Shown piece after piece: positions 1 through 5,905 of a stretch of DNA of 8,639 nucleotides. The position numbers were made by a program, and so were the translations under genes. The stretch is from CAYIRQ01 sp964365905 (lineage in GTDB: Bacteria; Patescibacteriota; Gracilibacteria; Peribacterales; Peribacteraceae), in contig CAYIRQ010000067.1 in assembly GCA_964365905.1 (NCBI GenBank), forward strand, positions 1 through 8,639. Reading direction: 5' to 3'. Position 1 is the stretch's first letter; every line of letters begins with the position of its first letter. The notes under the pieces are model-generated. The model was given only the letters and a program-made list of their open reading frames with translations. It was not told the DNA's origin and made no database searches.

Positions 1-105
1 AATGGTCTGGATTACTTGAACCTGTAGCCAAAAGCTCACGAATCTTTACCGCTTTCCTGCTCCTGGAGCTTGCGCGGCAGTAGTCTAGTGCTACCATTGC
101 TCGCG
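1..105 (+). other. Window edge; possible C-terminal end of an upstream gene (stop at 81-83)
   Basis: In the third forward frame the sequence is open from the window edge to a TAG at 81-83 and reads WSGLLEPVAKSSRIFTAFLL followed by ELARQ. This could be the last 26 residues of a gene that begins outside the window. Another forward frame stops at 25-27 (NGLDYLNL), so I cannot tell which frame, if any, is coding. I do not recognise a family in either peptide. If the third-frame reading is real, the Cys-rich gene downstream follows on the same strand at a distance of about 20 bp. Confidence 0.25.
70..97 (+). promoter_or_regulatory. Candidate weak promoter of the Cys-rich protein gene
   Basis: TTGCGC at 70-75 is followed after 16 bp by TACCAT at 92-97. 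The latter is preceded by TG and one base (89-91), giving an extended -10. The hexamer ends 8 bp before the GTG at 106. The match is weak on its own. It is listed because a TGCTACCAT motif also precedes the GIY-YIG gene and other genes in the window show similar -10 to start-codon spacing. Confidence 0.3.
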
Positions 106-1041
106 GTGCTCAAGCGCAACGTCACCATCCGCTGGCTGGCCATCGTCGTTATTTTGCTCGCTGTGGGGACAGGAATCGCGATCGGCATACACGGGGATAT
201 TCTGGTTGCGGCTGTCAATGTGCTGAAACCAAGAACGATCTGGAATCGGCAGGCCCCGTCATTTTCCCCACCTGCATCCTGTGGCGACAATATGTGCGAT
301 ACGAATGAAGAAACATGCGTGTCCTGTCCGAAAGACTGCAAGTATTGTTGGTGCAATGACAAAGTGTGCCAATCCTATGCTCCCTATTATGAGACTTGCG
401 TAAGTTGTCCGAACGATTGTGGGATGTGTGCCTGCCCCAACAATAAGTGCGATATTACTGAGAATTGTCTCACGTGCCCACAAGACTGTGGGGGGTGTAA
501 TGAAATCTGCGGCGATAAAAAGTGCAATGGGACGGAAACCTGCAAGACCTGTCCGGGTGATTGTGGAGCGTGCCCTCTTGGGTGCGGCGATGGCATCTGC
601 ACTGCTGGATTGGAGACCTGCAAAATTTGCCCGAAAGATTGCGGCGCCTGCACGATCTGCGGGGATAGGCAATGCAATGGCGGGGAGAACTGCAGGACCT
701 GTTCGATTGATTGCGGTGCTTGCTCTCCCCCGCCACCCTCTCAATGCGGCAATGGTATCTGCGCCGCTGGTGAGACCTGTAAATCCTGCCCCGCGGACTG
801 CCGCGCCTGTCCGGTATGTGGCAATACCAAATGTGAACAATCGACCCCGCCCTACTCTGAAACATGCACATCGTGCCCCAAAGATTGCGGTGCCTGTATC
901 TGCTCCTACCAGCAGAACACCATACAAGAATGCCCTAAGTATGCCACCCATTGCAAATACGGGCAATGTTACCATTTTTCAGGGAACCCCCCCAAACTGA
1001 CGCTTATTCCAAATACGAAATGCAAGTGCCTCCCAAAGTGA
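106..1041 (+). CDS. Membrane-anchored protein with eight six-cysteine repeats
   Basis: Function unknown. From the GTG at 106 the protein is 311 aa: a short basic N-terminus (LKRNVTIR), one hydrophobic segment at about residues 10-29, a linker, and from residue 59 to 264 eight tandem modules of about 24 aa. The basic N-terminus predicts that the repeats face outside. Each module has six cysteines in the order C-x4-C-x(5-10)-C-x2-C-x3-C-x2-C, with consensus CGDxxC...ETCxxCPxDCGxC. A Pro stretch (SPPPPS) separates modules six and seven, and a divergent Cys-rich tail of 47 residues follows. Such modules usually form disulfides or bind metal; which applies here cannot be read from sequence. The frame is open back to a TTG at 70 (323 aa) and a GTG at 88. 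I prefer 106 because a candidate -10 lies just before it, it gives a compact basic N-terminus, and a GGAG at 65-68 is too close to the TTG at 70 to serve it. The gene is convergent with the transporter remnant, 39 bp away. Confidence 0.75.
   Translation: MLKRNVTIRWLAIVVILLAVGTGIAIGIHGDILVAAVNVLKPRTIWNRQAPSFSPPASCGDNMCDTNEETCVSCPKDCKYCWCNDKVCQSYAPYYETCVSCPNDCGMCACPNNKCDITENCLTCPQDCGGCNEICGDKKCNGTETCKTCPGDCGACPLGCGDGICTAGLETCKICPKDCGACTICGDRQCNGGENCRTCSIDCGACSPPPPSQCGNGICAAGETCKSCPADCRACPVCGNTKCEQSTPPYSETCTSCPKDCGACICSYQQNTIQECPKYATHCKYGQCYHFSGNPPKLTLIPNTKCKCLPK
280..897 (+). repeat. Eight tandem Cys-rich coding repeats (about 70-87 bp each)
   Basis: The modules begin at cysteines 59, 83, 110, 135, 160, 185, 214 and 238 of the 311-residue protein. 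Modules 2 and 8 carry longer loops between the second and third cysteine (SYAPYYET and EQSTPPYSET). Modules 4 to 7 are the most alike. The cysteine framework is constant, while the bases between are diverged, so this is old duplication kept under protein-level selection rather than a recent DNA expansion. Confidence 0.8.
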
Positions 1042-1080
1042 GCGTGACGAGCGCCTGTTCCAGTGTATGCGAACGCATCT

Positions 1081-1399
1081 CTATGCCCTGGCAACAAGAA
1101 TCCCACCGAGGATCGTGAGGGCGGTGCCTACGAGTAAACGGGGAACCTGCACTTGCTTCCATTCTGCGAAGATCCACAGCACCAGAAGTCCTGTCGCGAT
1201 GGTGTTCATGTTATAGAGAGACACGATCTTTGCGAGTAGGGCCCCGTACTGTGCAATGCCGATGGTGACGAGTCCTGCCCCCATGGCCCACAAAGACGAA
1301 CGCAGAGAGAACACCGCCGATGAGGATGCCGGTTATCTCTGGAGACATGAAACTTGGAAGGGAAACCCCGGTGCCGAACTCCCGCTGCAGCTGTCGCAT
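1081..1399 (-). pseudogene. Frameshifted C-terminal remnant of an EamA/DMT-type transporter
   Basis: Two minus-strand frames join into one plausible membrane protein. The first part, from the ATG at 1399, contains SPEITGILIGGVLSAF. The second part, down to the stop at 1081, contains GAGLVTIGIAQYGALLAKIV, then SLYNMNTIATGLLVLWIFAEW and VPRLLVGTALTILGGILVARA. The order of helices, with an acidic residue at the end of the penultimate helix and a Gly-rich last helix, is that of the C-terminal half of drug/metabolite transporter (DMT, EamA) proteins. A single extra base between about 1278 and 1295 breaks the frame; the run of five C at 1278-1282 is one candidate site. The frame stays open upstream into the 3' end of pth, but a full DMT protein has about ten helices and only about three are present here. 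It lies downstream of pth on the same strand. Real decay and a sequencing error cannot be separated from sequence alone. Confidence 0.55.
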
Positions 1400-1427
1400 G
1401 TAGATGCATCGCGGGAGGAGCAGGGCG

Positions 1428-2003
1428 TCACGCCTTTGCGTTTCCCATCACAAACTCCCGCACCATTCCCGGAATTTCTTTGATGGACTGCTCGATCCTC
1501 TTCTTTTCTGAAGCCGAAGGTTTTGAAAGCACGTATGTGCTCAAATCCATTCCCGCCTTGAGAAAGCTTCCCCTCGGAGCATCTGACCCCAAGATTCCGA
1601 TTCGGACGCGGGGGAAGTTTTCTCCGATCTGCTCTGCGACAGATTTGAGGCCGTTATGGGATCCCGCGCCGCCGCTCTCGCGGAGTCGGATTTCCCCCAC
1701 GGGAAGATCGATATCATCGCAGAGCACGAGCAACTGCGTTGGCGGAAGTTTGTAGTACGAAAGATTTTTTTTCGCTGCTTCGCCGGAACGGTTCATGAAC
1801 GTTCCGGGTTTCAGGAAGAAGAGTGGAGCCGTGACAATCCGCCCCTCGAGCGTGTCTCCCAAAAATTTCTGATTGGCCTTCCACTCGCCCTCGCCGAACT
1901 CTGCTGCCAATGCATCAATTGCCCAAAAGCCCACATTGTGTCTCGTCCCGGCGTATTCCTTGCCGGGATTCCCGAGGCCGATGATGATCAAAGCAGGTTT
2001 CAT
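1428..2003 (-). CDS. pth: Peptidyl-tRNA hydrolase
   Basis: This cytoplasmic enzyme cleaves the ester bond of peptidyl-tRNAs that drop off the ribosome, recycling tRNA. The 191 aa match the usual bacterial Pth length of about 190. Family motifs are present in order: GLGNPG (N12), TRHNVGF with the catalytic His22, FMNRSG (N71), CDDIDLP with the Asp96 that assists the histidine, and GGAGSHNGLKS (N117). All substrate-contact asparagines known from E. coli Pth have counterparts. The start is firm: GGAG lies 7 nt before the ATG (complement of 2011-2014), and the TAG stop of the upstream bPH gene directly abuts it (TAGATG). The two genes are probably co-transcribed and translationally coupled. Confidence 0.97.
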   Translation of the reverse strand: MKPALIIIGLGNPGKEYAGTRHNVGFWAIDALAAEFGEGEWKANQKFLGDTLEGRIVTAPLFFLKPGTFMNRSGEAAKKNLSYYKLPPTQLLVLCDDIDLPVGEIRLRESGGAGSHNGLKSVAEQIGENFPRVRIGILGSDAPRGSFLKAGMDLSTYVLSKPSASEKKRIEQSIKEIPGMVREFVMGNAKA

Positions 2004-2633
2004 CTAAATGCTCCGAGTTTTGAATTTCAGATTTTTTTCGGATTTCTGAATCTTCTTCTTTTCAACTCCCTGCAAATTCATCCTCTCCGCCACAATTTCC
2101 GCGAGGAGATCCTGCACAGCCTTGCTGTCCTTCATGTTTTTCGATCGCAGGCACTGCTCCTGATGCAGGAGAATCGCCGATTCGACGATGCGCGGTGTCG
2201 CCACGTGCTCCATGCTGACCTTCGCTCCGCTTCCCACTTTTTCGATGGTGATCGTTCCAAATCCGAGGAGCGTTCCGGGAATGCCCTGAATCTCCGTGCT
2301 GACGCCCTCGATGGAGGAGTAATCGATGCGCGTACTCGTGCGATGGAACCACCCGTGCCAGGCGATATCGATGATGGAACGATCCGTCACGAGCCATGCA
2401 TCGAGGAACTCATCGAAGAAGCTCCGGAGAAACCATACGCTGATTGCGCAGTCCGCAAGGATCATGAGGAGCAGGGTCGTCACCGTCGGATTTGCAACGA
2501 TGAGGAACATCGTGCCGAGAAAAACGATGATAGGAAAAAAGAATGCACGCACGAAGAAGAACCAGTGCTTGTGGACCACGAGGTGGAGCATCTCATCCGC
2601 CTCGAGGTGCCCGTGAAACAAGCGCTCGAGCAT
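2004..2633 (-). CDS. Two-helix membrane protein with bacterial PH (bPH/DUF304-like) domain
   Basis: 209 aa. Two hydrophobic helices lie at about residues 25-47 and 51-70. They are followed by a segment of about 80 residues that looks like a bacterial PH domain: LVTDRSIIDIAWHGWFHRTS, then TRIDYSSIEGVSTEIQGIPG and a GFGTITIE strand. This two-helix plus PH order is common in small membrane proteins annotated as PH domain-containing or YdbT/YdbS-like. A basic, helical tail rich in Lys (about 175-209) ends the protein and is likely cytoplasmic. The ligand or partner is unknown. It is the first gene of a bPH-pth transcript and diverges from lepB across 45 bp. No good Shine-Dalgarno sequence precedes the ATG, but an extended -10 does, only 6 nt away. 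Confidence 0.8.
   Translation of the reverse strand: MLERLFHGHLEADEMLHLVVHKHWFFFVRAFFFPIIVFLGTMFLIVANPTVTTLLLMILADCAISVWFLRSFFDEFLDAWLVTDRSIIDIAWHGWFHRTSTRIDYSSIEGVSTEIQGIPGTLLGFGTITIEKVGSGAKVSMEHVATPRIVESAILLHQEQCLRSKNMKDSKAVQDLLAEIVAERMNLQGVEKKKIQKSEKNLKFKTRSI
2011..2014 (-). promoter_or_regulatory. Shine-Dalgarno site of pth
   Basis: GGAG on the minus strand lies 7 nt upstream of the pth ATG, inside the last codons of the bPH gene. It is the clearest ribosome binding site in the window. It belongs to a gene internal to a transcript, in contrast to several first genes that lack one. Confidence 0.7.
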
Positions 2634-2639
2634 AGTCAG

Positions 2640-2648
2640 AGCATAGCA
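2640..2648 (-). promoter_or_regulatory. Extended -10 promoter of the bPH-pth unit
   Basis: On the minus strand the sequence reads TGCTATGCT, an extended -10 (TG, one base, TATGCT). It ends 6 nt before the ATG at 2633. Transcription would start at or within a base or two of the start codon. No convincing -35 is visible, as is common for extended -10 promoters. Confidence 0.5.
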
Positions 2649-2663
2649 GGAGAAGAAGCAACG

Positions 2664-2672
2664 TGATATACT
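2664..2672 (+). promoter_or_regulatory. Extended -10 promoter of lepB
   Basis: TGATATACT is an extended -10 (TG at 2664-2665, TATACT at 2667-2672). It ends 6 nt before the lepB ATG at 2679, so the predicted transcript is leaderless or nearly so. The AGGAG at 2648-2652 is more than 25 nt from the ATG, too far to act as its Shine-Dalgarno. The motif is back to back with the divergent bPH promoter. Confidence 0.6.
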
Positions 2673-2678
2673 GAGCTC

Positions 2679-3335
2679 ATGGCCCGCAAAGATCTATCGG
2701 GACTCCTGCAGGAGCGGCATGGATTTTGGTACAACGTGTTCGACGTTCTCTTGAACGTCCTCATTATTGTGGCCGCAGTTGCGCTGATTCGAACATTCCT
2801 CTTTTCTCCTTTTGAAGTCGAGGGAATGTCCATGGTGCCGACATTGCACGATAACGAGTACATCATCATTAATAAGATCGGCTATATCGTCGGTGAGCCG
2901 AAGCGCGGAGATGTCGTTGTGTTTCATCCTCCCGAAGACGGACAGCAGGCGTCTGGTAAGTACTATGTGAAACGCATTATCGGACTCCCCGGGGATGAAG
3001 TGGTCGTCCGGGGCGGTAAAGTGTATATCGCGAGAGAAGGAAAGGATATTCCCCTTGAGGAACCGTATCTCGATGCGAAGAATCGCGATCACACGTTCCG
3101 GGCTCCTGTCGGGACCGGCGACACCACTCCAGAGCAGTACGTCGTCCCAGAGGGGCACTATTTCCTTCTCGGTGATAACCGCATGGGAAGTCTTGATTCC
3201 CGCAGCTTCACGGATGCGGAGGGGAAACCGATGCCTTTTGTTTCGCAGAACCGGATCTCCGGCCGCGTGTGGATCGTGGCACTCCCCATCACGAAGAGCC
3301 ATGCCCTCGAGACGCCGGAGTACTCTGTTGAATAA
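2679..3335 (+). CDS. lepB: Signal peptidase I
   Basis: Type I signal peptidase (family S26) removes signal peptides from exported proteins at the outer face of the cytoplasmic membrane. The 218 aa carry a short cytoplasmic N-terminus, one transmembrane helix at about residues 20-40, and the catalytic motifs: GMSMVPTL with the Ser51 nucleophile, RGDVVVFHPP, YVKRIIGLPGD with the general-base Lys98, and GDNRMGSLDSR at 165-175. The single anchor resembles the Gram-positive/short form rather than the two-helix E. coli LepB. It lies alone on the plus strand, divergent from bPH-pth. No hairpin with a T-tract follows its TAA; the downstream DNA is a repeat-like remnant and then an IS66 element. Confidence 0.95.
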   Translation: MARKDLSGLLQERHGFWYNVFDVLLNVLIIVAAVALIRTFLFSPFEVEGMSMVPTLHDNEYIIINKIGYIVGEPKRGDVVVFHPPEDGQQASGKYYVKRIIGLPGDEVVVRGGKVYIAREGKDIPLEEPYLDAKNRDHTFRAPVGTGDTTPEQYVVPEGHYFLLGDNRMGSLDSRSFTDAEGKPMPFVSQNRISGRVWIVALPITKSHALETPEYSVE

Positions 3336-3343
3336 AACCTGTC

Positions 3344-3372
3344 ATCCCGAGTGGCTCGCAGGGCGTAGCGGG
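3344..3372 (+). repeat. Repeat-like remnant interrupted by the insertion sequence
   Basis: Starting 9 bp after lepB, TGTCATCCCGAGTG (3344-3357) matches 12 of 14 positions of TGTCATGCTGAGTG in the repeat pair around the GIY-YIG gene. A GC-rich stretch follows and ends in GTAGCGGG, which is also the left copy of the insertion-site duplication. It appears to be one arm of a related REP-like repeat into which, or at whose edge, the IS66 element inserted. One copy in the window is not enough to define the family. Confidence 0.4.
3365..3372 (+). repeat. Left target-site duplication GTAGCGGG
   Basis: These eight bases are identical to 4892-4899 on the far side of the IS66 element and directly abut its inverted repeat. 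Removing the element and one copy restores a continuous sequence from the lepB tail into the lipoprotein promoter. Confidence 0.9.
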
Positions 3373-3390
3373 GTAACCGCTCACTGCCCA
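3373..3390 (+). repeat. IS66 left terminal inverted repeat
   Basis: GTAACCGCTCACTGCCCA is the perfect reverse complement of 4874-4891 and is the transposase end-recognition site. Confidence 0.92.
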
Positions 3391-3441
3391 AAACAAATAT
3401 TCCCTTGCGCTCAACACGAACTATGAGCAACATTTGTGCTC

Positions 3442-4866
3442 ATGGAGCTGCTGACTCAAGAAGAGATCGATCGTCGCATGATTCAGTGGAGGAATGACCG
3501 TGCGCTGGAACCACTGCGAAAGAAGAGGATGAAAGAGCTGGAAGAACGTTGTGCTTTTTTGGAAGCCGAGAATGCGAGGAAAGATATCATCATCGAAAAA
3601 CTACTCCTCCGTGTAGAACAATTGGAGACCATGGTCTTCGGACGCAAGAAGAAGTTGGAGGATCACAACAATCTTCTTCCTCCTTCATCGGGAGCACCGG
3701 AGAAACATCCTCGCTCTGCGACCTCTTTTCGTCGTGCTACTCCGAAGCCGGATGATGTCACGCATCGCACACAACATCGTCTCCGTTCCTGCCCCGACTG
3801 CGGTCATACCCTGCATCGGAGGGAAGCCGTGACGCGCTTCGTTGAAGACATTCCTCTGCCGAAGAAGCTGGTGACTGAACAGACAATCGATCGCGGATTC
3901 TGTCCGCACTGTAGGAGAACGAAGAGTGCGATTCCTCTCTCGCCACAGCACTGCACCCTCGGACAGAACGTCCGTTTGTACGTTTTGTTCGCTGTGACCG
4001 TGCTTGGACTCACCTTCGAGAAAATCAAAGCTCACCTGCACAGTCTCCATGGACTATCCATCTCCGATGGTGAGATTGCTGCGATCATCCGTGAAGGACA
4101 TCGAAAACTCCTTCCCGCCATGGAAGACATTGAGGCGAAGATCCGCGAAGCTCCCGCCGCACACTACGATGAGACCTCCTACCCCGTGCAGCATGGAGAG
4201 CAAGGAAACTACGCTTGGGTGAAGACCTCTTCGGTGGGACCGGAGACGATCTTCCATCTCGGACAGACGAGAGGGAAAGGAAATGCAGAGAGACTGCGCG
4301 GTTCTCCCTCCAATCAAGTCGGTGTGAGCGATGACTATGGTGCGTACGACAATCTCTTCAAGCATCATGCCCTCTGTTGGGCTCATCCACTGCGAAAGTT
4401 CCGCGATCTTGCGAAATCATCGGCGCTGTCCGAGGAGCACCACGACCACTGCCTCGAGTTCTATGAACAGTTCCGTGCTCTCGAACGATCTGTCGCACTG
4501 ACTGTTGCCGCTCCGATCCCCTCAGCGCAGCGTGAAAAAATCGCTGCTACATTCGGAAGGAATCTCGCGAGACTGATGACCTGCGATTCGCTCGATCCTC
4601 CTGCGCTGGCAACGCTCAAAACAACCTTCATGGAGAACCATGAACACTACCTACTCTGTCTTCGCATGCCTGACATTCCCATGACAAACAACAAGGCTGA
4701 GCGTTCGCTTCGGCACCTCGTCATCAAGAGACTCCTCTCCTTCGGTTCTCGTTCTCAGAACGGAGCAGAAGCAATGGGAACCATTCTCTCCGTCTGTCTC
4801 ACCCTCTGGTGGAGTAAACCGAAGGACTACTTCAGGGAGCTTCGGAGACTCATGGCTCCTGCGTAG
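3442..4866 (+). CDS. tnpC: IS66-family transposase (TnpC type)
   Basis: This DDE transposase cuts and joins the ends of its own element. The open frame begins with a GTG at 3436 (476 aa); the ATG two codons later (474 aa) is taken as the start. Residues below count from the GTG. An N-terminal coiled coil spans about residues 30-68 (KELEERCAFLEAEN, then LLLRVEQLETMVFGRKKK). A Pro/Ser-rich linker with LPPSS follows. A zinc-binding segment has CPDC at 119-122 and CPHC at 156-159. The catalytic core has D245 in HYDETSY, D300 in SDDYGAYD, the CWAHPLRKF motif after it, and E422 in NNKAERSLR. All three acidic residues are present and there is no internal stop, so the protein looks functional. Base use resembles the host genes, so composition does not reveal the source. 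A small hairpin, GAGCA/TGCTC (3425-3441), covers the start region and may dampen expression. Confidence 0.95.
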   Translation: MELLTQEEIDRRMIQWRNDRALEPLRKKRMKELEERCAFLEAENARKDIIIEKLLLRVEQLETMVFGRKKKLEDHNNLLPPSSGAPEKHPRSATSFRRATPKPDDVTHRTQHRLRSCPDCGHTLHRREAVTRFVEDIPLPKKLVTEQTIDRGFCPHCRRTKSAIPLSPQHCTLGQNVRLYVLFAVTVLGLTFEKIKAHLHSLHGLSISDGEIAAIIREGHRKLLPAMEDIEAKIREAPAAHYDETSYPVQHGEQGNYAWVKTSSVGPETIFHLGQTRGKGNAERLRGSPSNQVGVSDDYGAYDNLFKHHALCWAHPLRKFRDLAKSSALSEEHHDHCLEFYEQFRALERSVALTVAAPIPSAQREKIAATFGRNLARLMTCDSLDPPALATLKTTFMENHEHYLLCLRMPDIPMTNNKAERSLRHLVIKRLLSFGSRSQNGAEAMGTILSVCLTLWWSKPKDYFRELRRLMAPA

Positions 4867-4873
4867 GCTGTAG

Positions 4874-4891
4874 TGGGCAGTGAGCGGTTAC
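4874..4891 (-). repeat. IS66 right terminal inverted repeat
   Basis: Perfect reverse complement of 3373-3390. It lies 7 bp after the transposase stop codon. Confidence 0.92.
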
Positions 4892-4899
4892 GTAGCGGG
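4892..4899 (+). repeat. Right target-site duplication GTAGCGGG
   Basis: Identical to 3365-3372. Three bases further on begins the candidate -35 of the lipoprotein gene, so the insertion removed the original upstream sequence but left the core promoter whole. Confidence 0.9.
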
Positions 4900-4902
4900 G
4901 GA

Positions 4903-4931
4903 TTGCTATAAAACAATTATTATTATATAAT
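4903..4931 (+). promoter_or_regulatory. Promoter of the lipoprotein gene
   Basis: TTGCTA (4903-4908), a 17-bp spacer, and a perfect TATAAT (4926-4931) form the best sigma-70-type promoter in the window. The -10 ends 7 nt before the GTG at 4939, predicting a leaderless transcript. The surrounding 35 bp are strongly A/T-rich, unlike the rest of the window. Confidence 0.7.
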
Positions 4932-4938
4932 AACCATT

Positions 4939-5721
4939 GTGGCGTCACGCGTGCTCGGATTACTGGCATTCGCGCTGCTCCTCACTGCTTGTCGCAGTTC
5001 CGATGAGGGGAATCTGGCTGCAGTGAGAAGTGCTCAGAGCGGACTCCGCGTCAGCCTCCAGCTTGCAGGAATTCCCACGCAGGATTCGCAAGAACCTGTT
5101 CCAGGGGCACTTGCGGGAATCATGAGCGGGAGTCTCCTCATGGAGGCCGGTCTCGATCCATTGCCGCGACCGGATGATGATGATGGCGAGAGGCCGCAGG
5201 CGGAGGAAGACACGCTCCTTCTCCAGAAAATCATCGCACTTCTCTCGGCAGACGTGCAGCAGCTACTGAATCGATCACAAGACAGGAAAGAAGCCCTGAA
5301 CACGTACATCACCGATATTCAGCTTGCGATCGAAGAAGGAAGAAATCGGCTGCGCACACTCGAGAATGATAATGAAGATTTGGAAGATGACGAGCGCAGA
5401 CTGCGATCGGGCGTGAACGACCTGCAGGATGAGCTCCGGGATGCACTCGCAAGCGGCGAACCGGTCGGTGCGACACTCCTCATTCAGGATATTGTGAAGC
5501 GGCAGGCGGAACTCGCGGAAGTACAAACGCGACTTCTCGTCACGTCCGAACTCGTTCGTTCCTTCGAGGATGCGCTCGTGCCACTCGAGGAGCGTCTCGA
5601 AGCCATTCTCGCAAACCGGGATGCTCTCCTTGCGGGGGTTCGTGTCGTCGATTTGCCGGGAGTCGAGGATCTGGGGCTCCTGGAAGTCATTTCTGGGAGA
5701 GCGAGGCTGCGGAGGAGATGA
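4939..5721 (+). CDS. Predicted lipoprotein with long coiled coil, function unknown
   Basis: 260 aa from a GTG start. The N-terminus MASRVLGLLAFALLLTAC is a signal peptide ending in a lipobox (LTAC, Cys18). The mature protein should be lipid-anchored on the outer side of the membrane. A low-complexity acidic stretch (RPDDDDGERPQAEED, about 77-91) follows. From about residue 92 to 215 the protein is helical and rich in Glu, Arg and Leu in heptad-like spacing, consistent with a coiled coil, e.g. GRNRLRTLENDNEDLEDDER. The C-terminus is basic (GRARLRRR). I recognise no family. The GTG is supported by the perfect -10 just upstream and by the signal peptide starting there; no Shine-Dalgarno is visible. 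The gene sits alone between the IS66 element and glmS. The end of the element is 47 bp upstream of the start. Confidence 0.8.
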   Translation: MASRVLGLLAFALLLTACRSSDEGNLAAVRSAQSGLRVSLQLAGIPTQDSQEPVPGALAGIMSGSLLMEAGLDPLPRPDDDDGERPQAEEDTLLLQKIIALLSADVQQLLNRSQDRKEALNTYITDIQLAIEEGRNRLRTLENDNEDLEDDERRLRSGVNDLQDELRDALASGEPVGATLLIQDIVKRQAELAEVQTRLLVTSELVRSFEDALVPLEERLEAILANRDALLAGVRVVDLPGVEDLGLLEVISGRARLRRR

Positions 5722-5752
5722 GAAACAAAAAAATTCAAAGAATAAACAGAAC

Positions 5753-5790
5753 ACCCTCTCTCCTTTCGGGAGAGAGTGAGAGTGAGGGGA
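5753..5790 (+). repeat. Hairpin repeat upstream of glmS, left arm of inverted pair
   Basis: CTCTCTCC (5756-5763), loop TTTCG, GGAGAGAG (5769-5776) form an 8-bp hairpin. TGAGGGGA at 5783-5790 follows. The whole unit is an imperfect reverse complement of 5807-5842. No T-tract directly follows the hairpin, so it is not a classical terminator, though it could end the lipoprotein transcript or protect its 3' end. Confidence 0.65.
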
Positions 5791-5806
5791 GCAAAACGGC
5801 ATTTTT

Positions 5807-5842
5807 TCCCCTCATCCTGTCCTTCTCCCGAAGGGAGAAGGG
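5807..5842 (-). repeat. Hairpin repeat upstream of glmS, right arm of inverted pair
   Basis: TCCCCTCA (5807-5814) pairs exactly with TGAGGGGA of the left arm across a 16-nt loop. It is followed by CCTTCTCCC (5821-5829), loop GAA, GGGAGAAGG (5833-5841), a 9-bp hairpin. The two units together can fold into three stems, like a bacterial interspersed mosaic (BIME-type) REP pair. The T6 run at 5802-5807 lies in the central loop. The glmS promoter begins 35 bp further on. Confidence 0.65.
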
Positions 5843-5876
5843 ATGTTATTGAAGCCTTGTTTGGACACTTGGTTTC

Positions 5877-5905
5877 TTGGAACCGTGGCGTCTTTCCGCT
5901 ACTAT
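5877..5905 (+). promoter_or_regulatory. Promoter of glmS
   Basis: TTGGAA (5877-5882), a 17-bp spacer and TACTAT (5900-5905). The -10 ends 6 nt before the ATG at 5912, predicting a leaderless transcript. There is therefore no room for a glmS ribozyme or other leader control. No Shine-Dalgarno precedes the ATG. Confidence 0.55.

Larger units (their letters stand above)
3373..4891 (+). mobile_element. IS66-family insertion sequence, single-ORF (ISBst12-like)
   Basis: The element is 1519 bp. Perfect 18-bp terminal inverted repeats, GTAACCGCTCACTGCCCA, lie at 3373-3390 and as the complement at 4874-4891; they begin with GTAA as is typical of IS66. It is flanked by identical 8-bp direct repeats GTAGCGGG at 3365-3372 and 4892-4899, the target duplication length known for IS66. 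Only the DDE transposase (TnpC type) is encoded. TnpA and TnpB are absent, as in the ISBst12 subgroup. Perfect ends, perfect duplication and an intact transposase indicate a fairly recent and possibly active insertion. Confidence 0.95.

Noticed and set aside
280..897. CRISPR-like spacing of short repeats
   Set aside because: The periodicity comes from Cys-rich protein modules with variable DNA sequence. There are no identical direct repeats with unique spacers.
259..1000. Several overlapping open frames on both strands within the Cys-repeat gene
   Set aside because: They mirror the repeated codon pattern of the real frame. The regular cysteine framework exists only in the called frame.
1656..2666. 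A 336-codon plus-strand open frame
   Set aside because: It lies opposite pth and the bPH gene, both well supported. Its product is charged with no family motifs, and it is a shadow of their codon bias.
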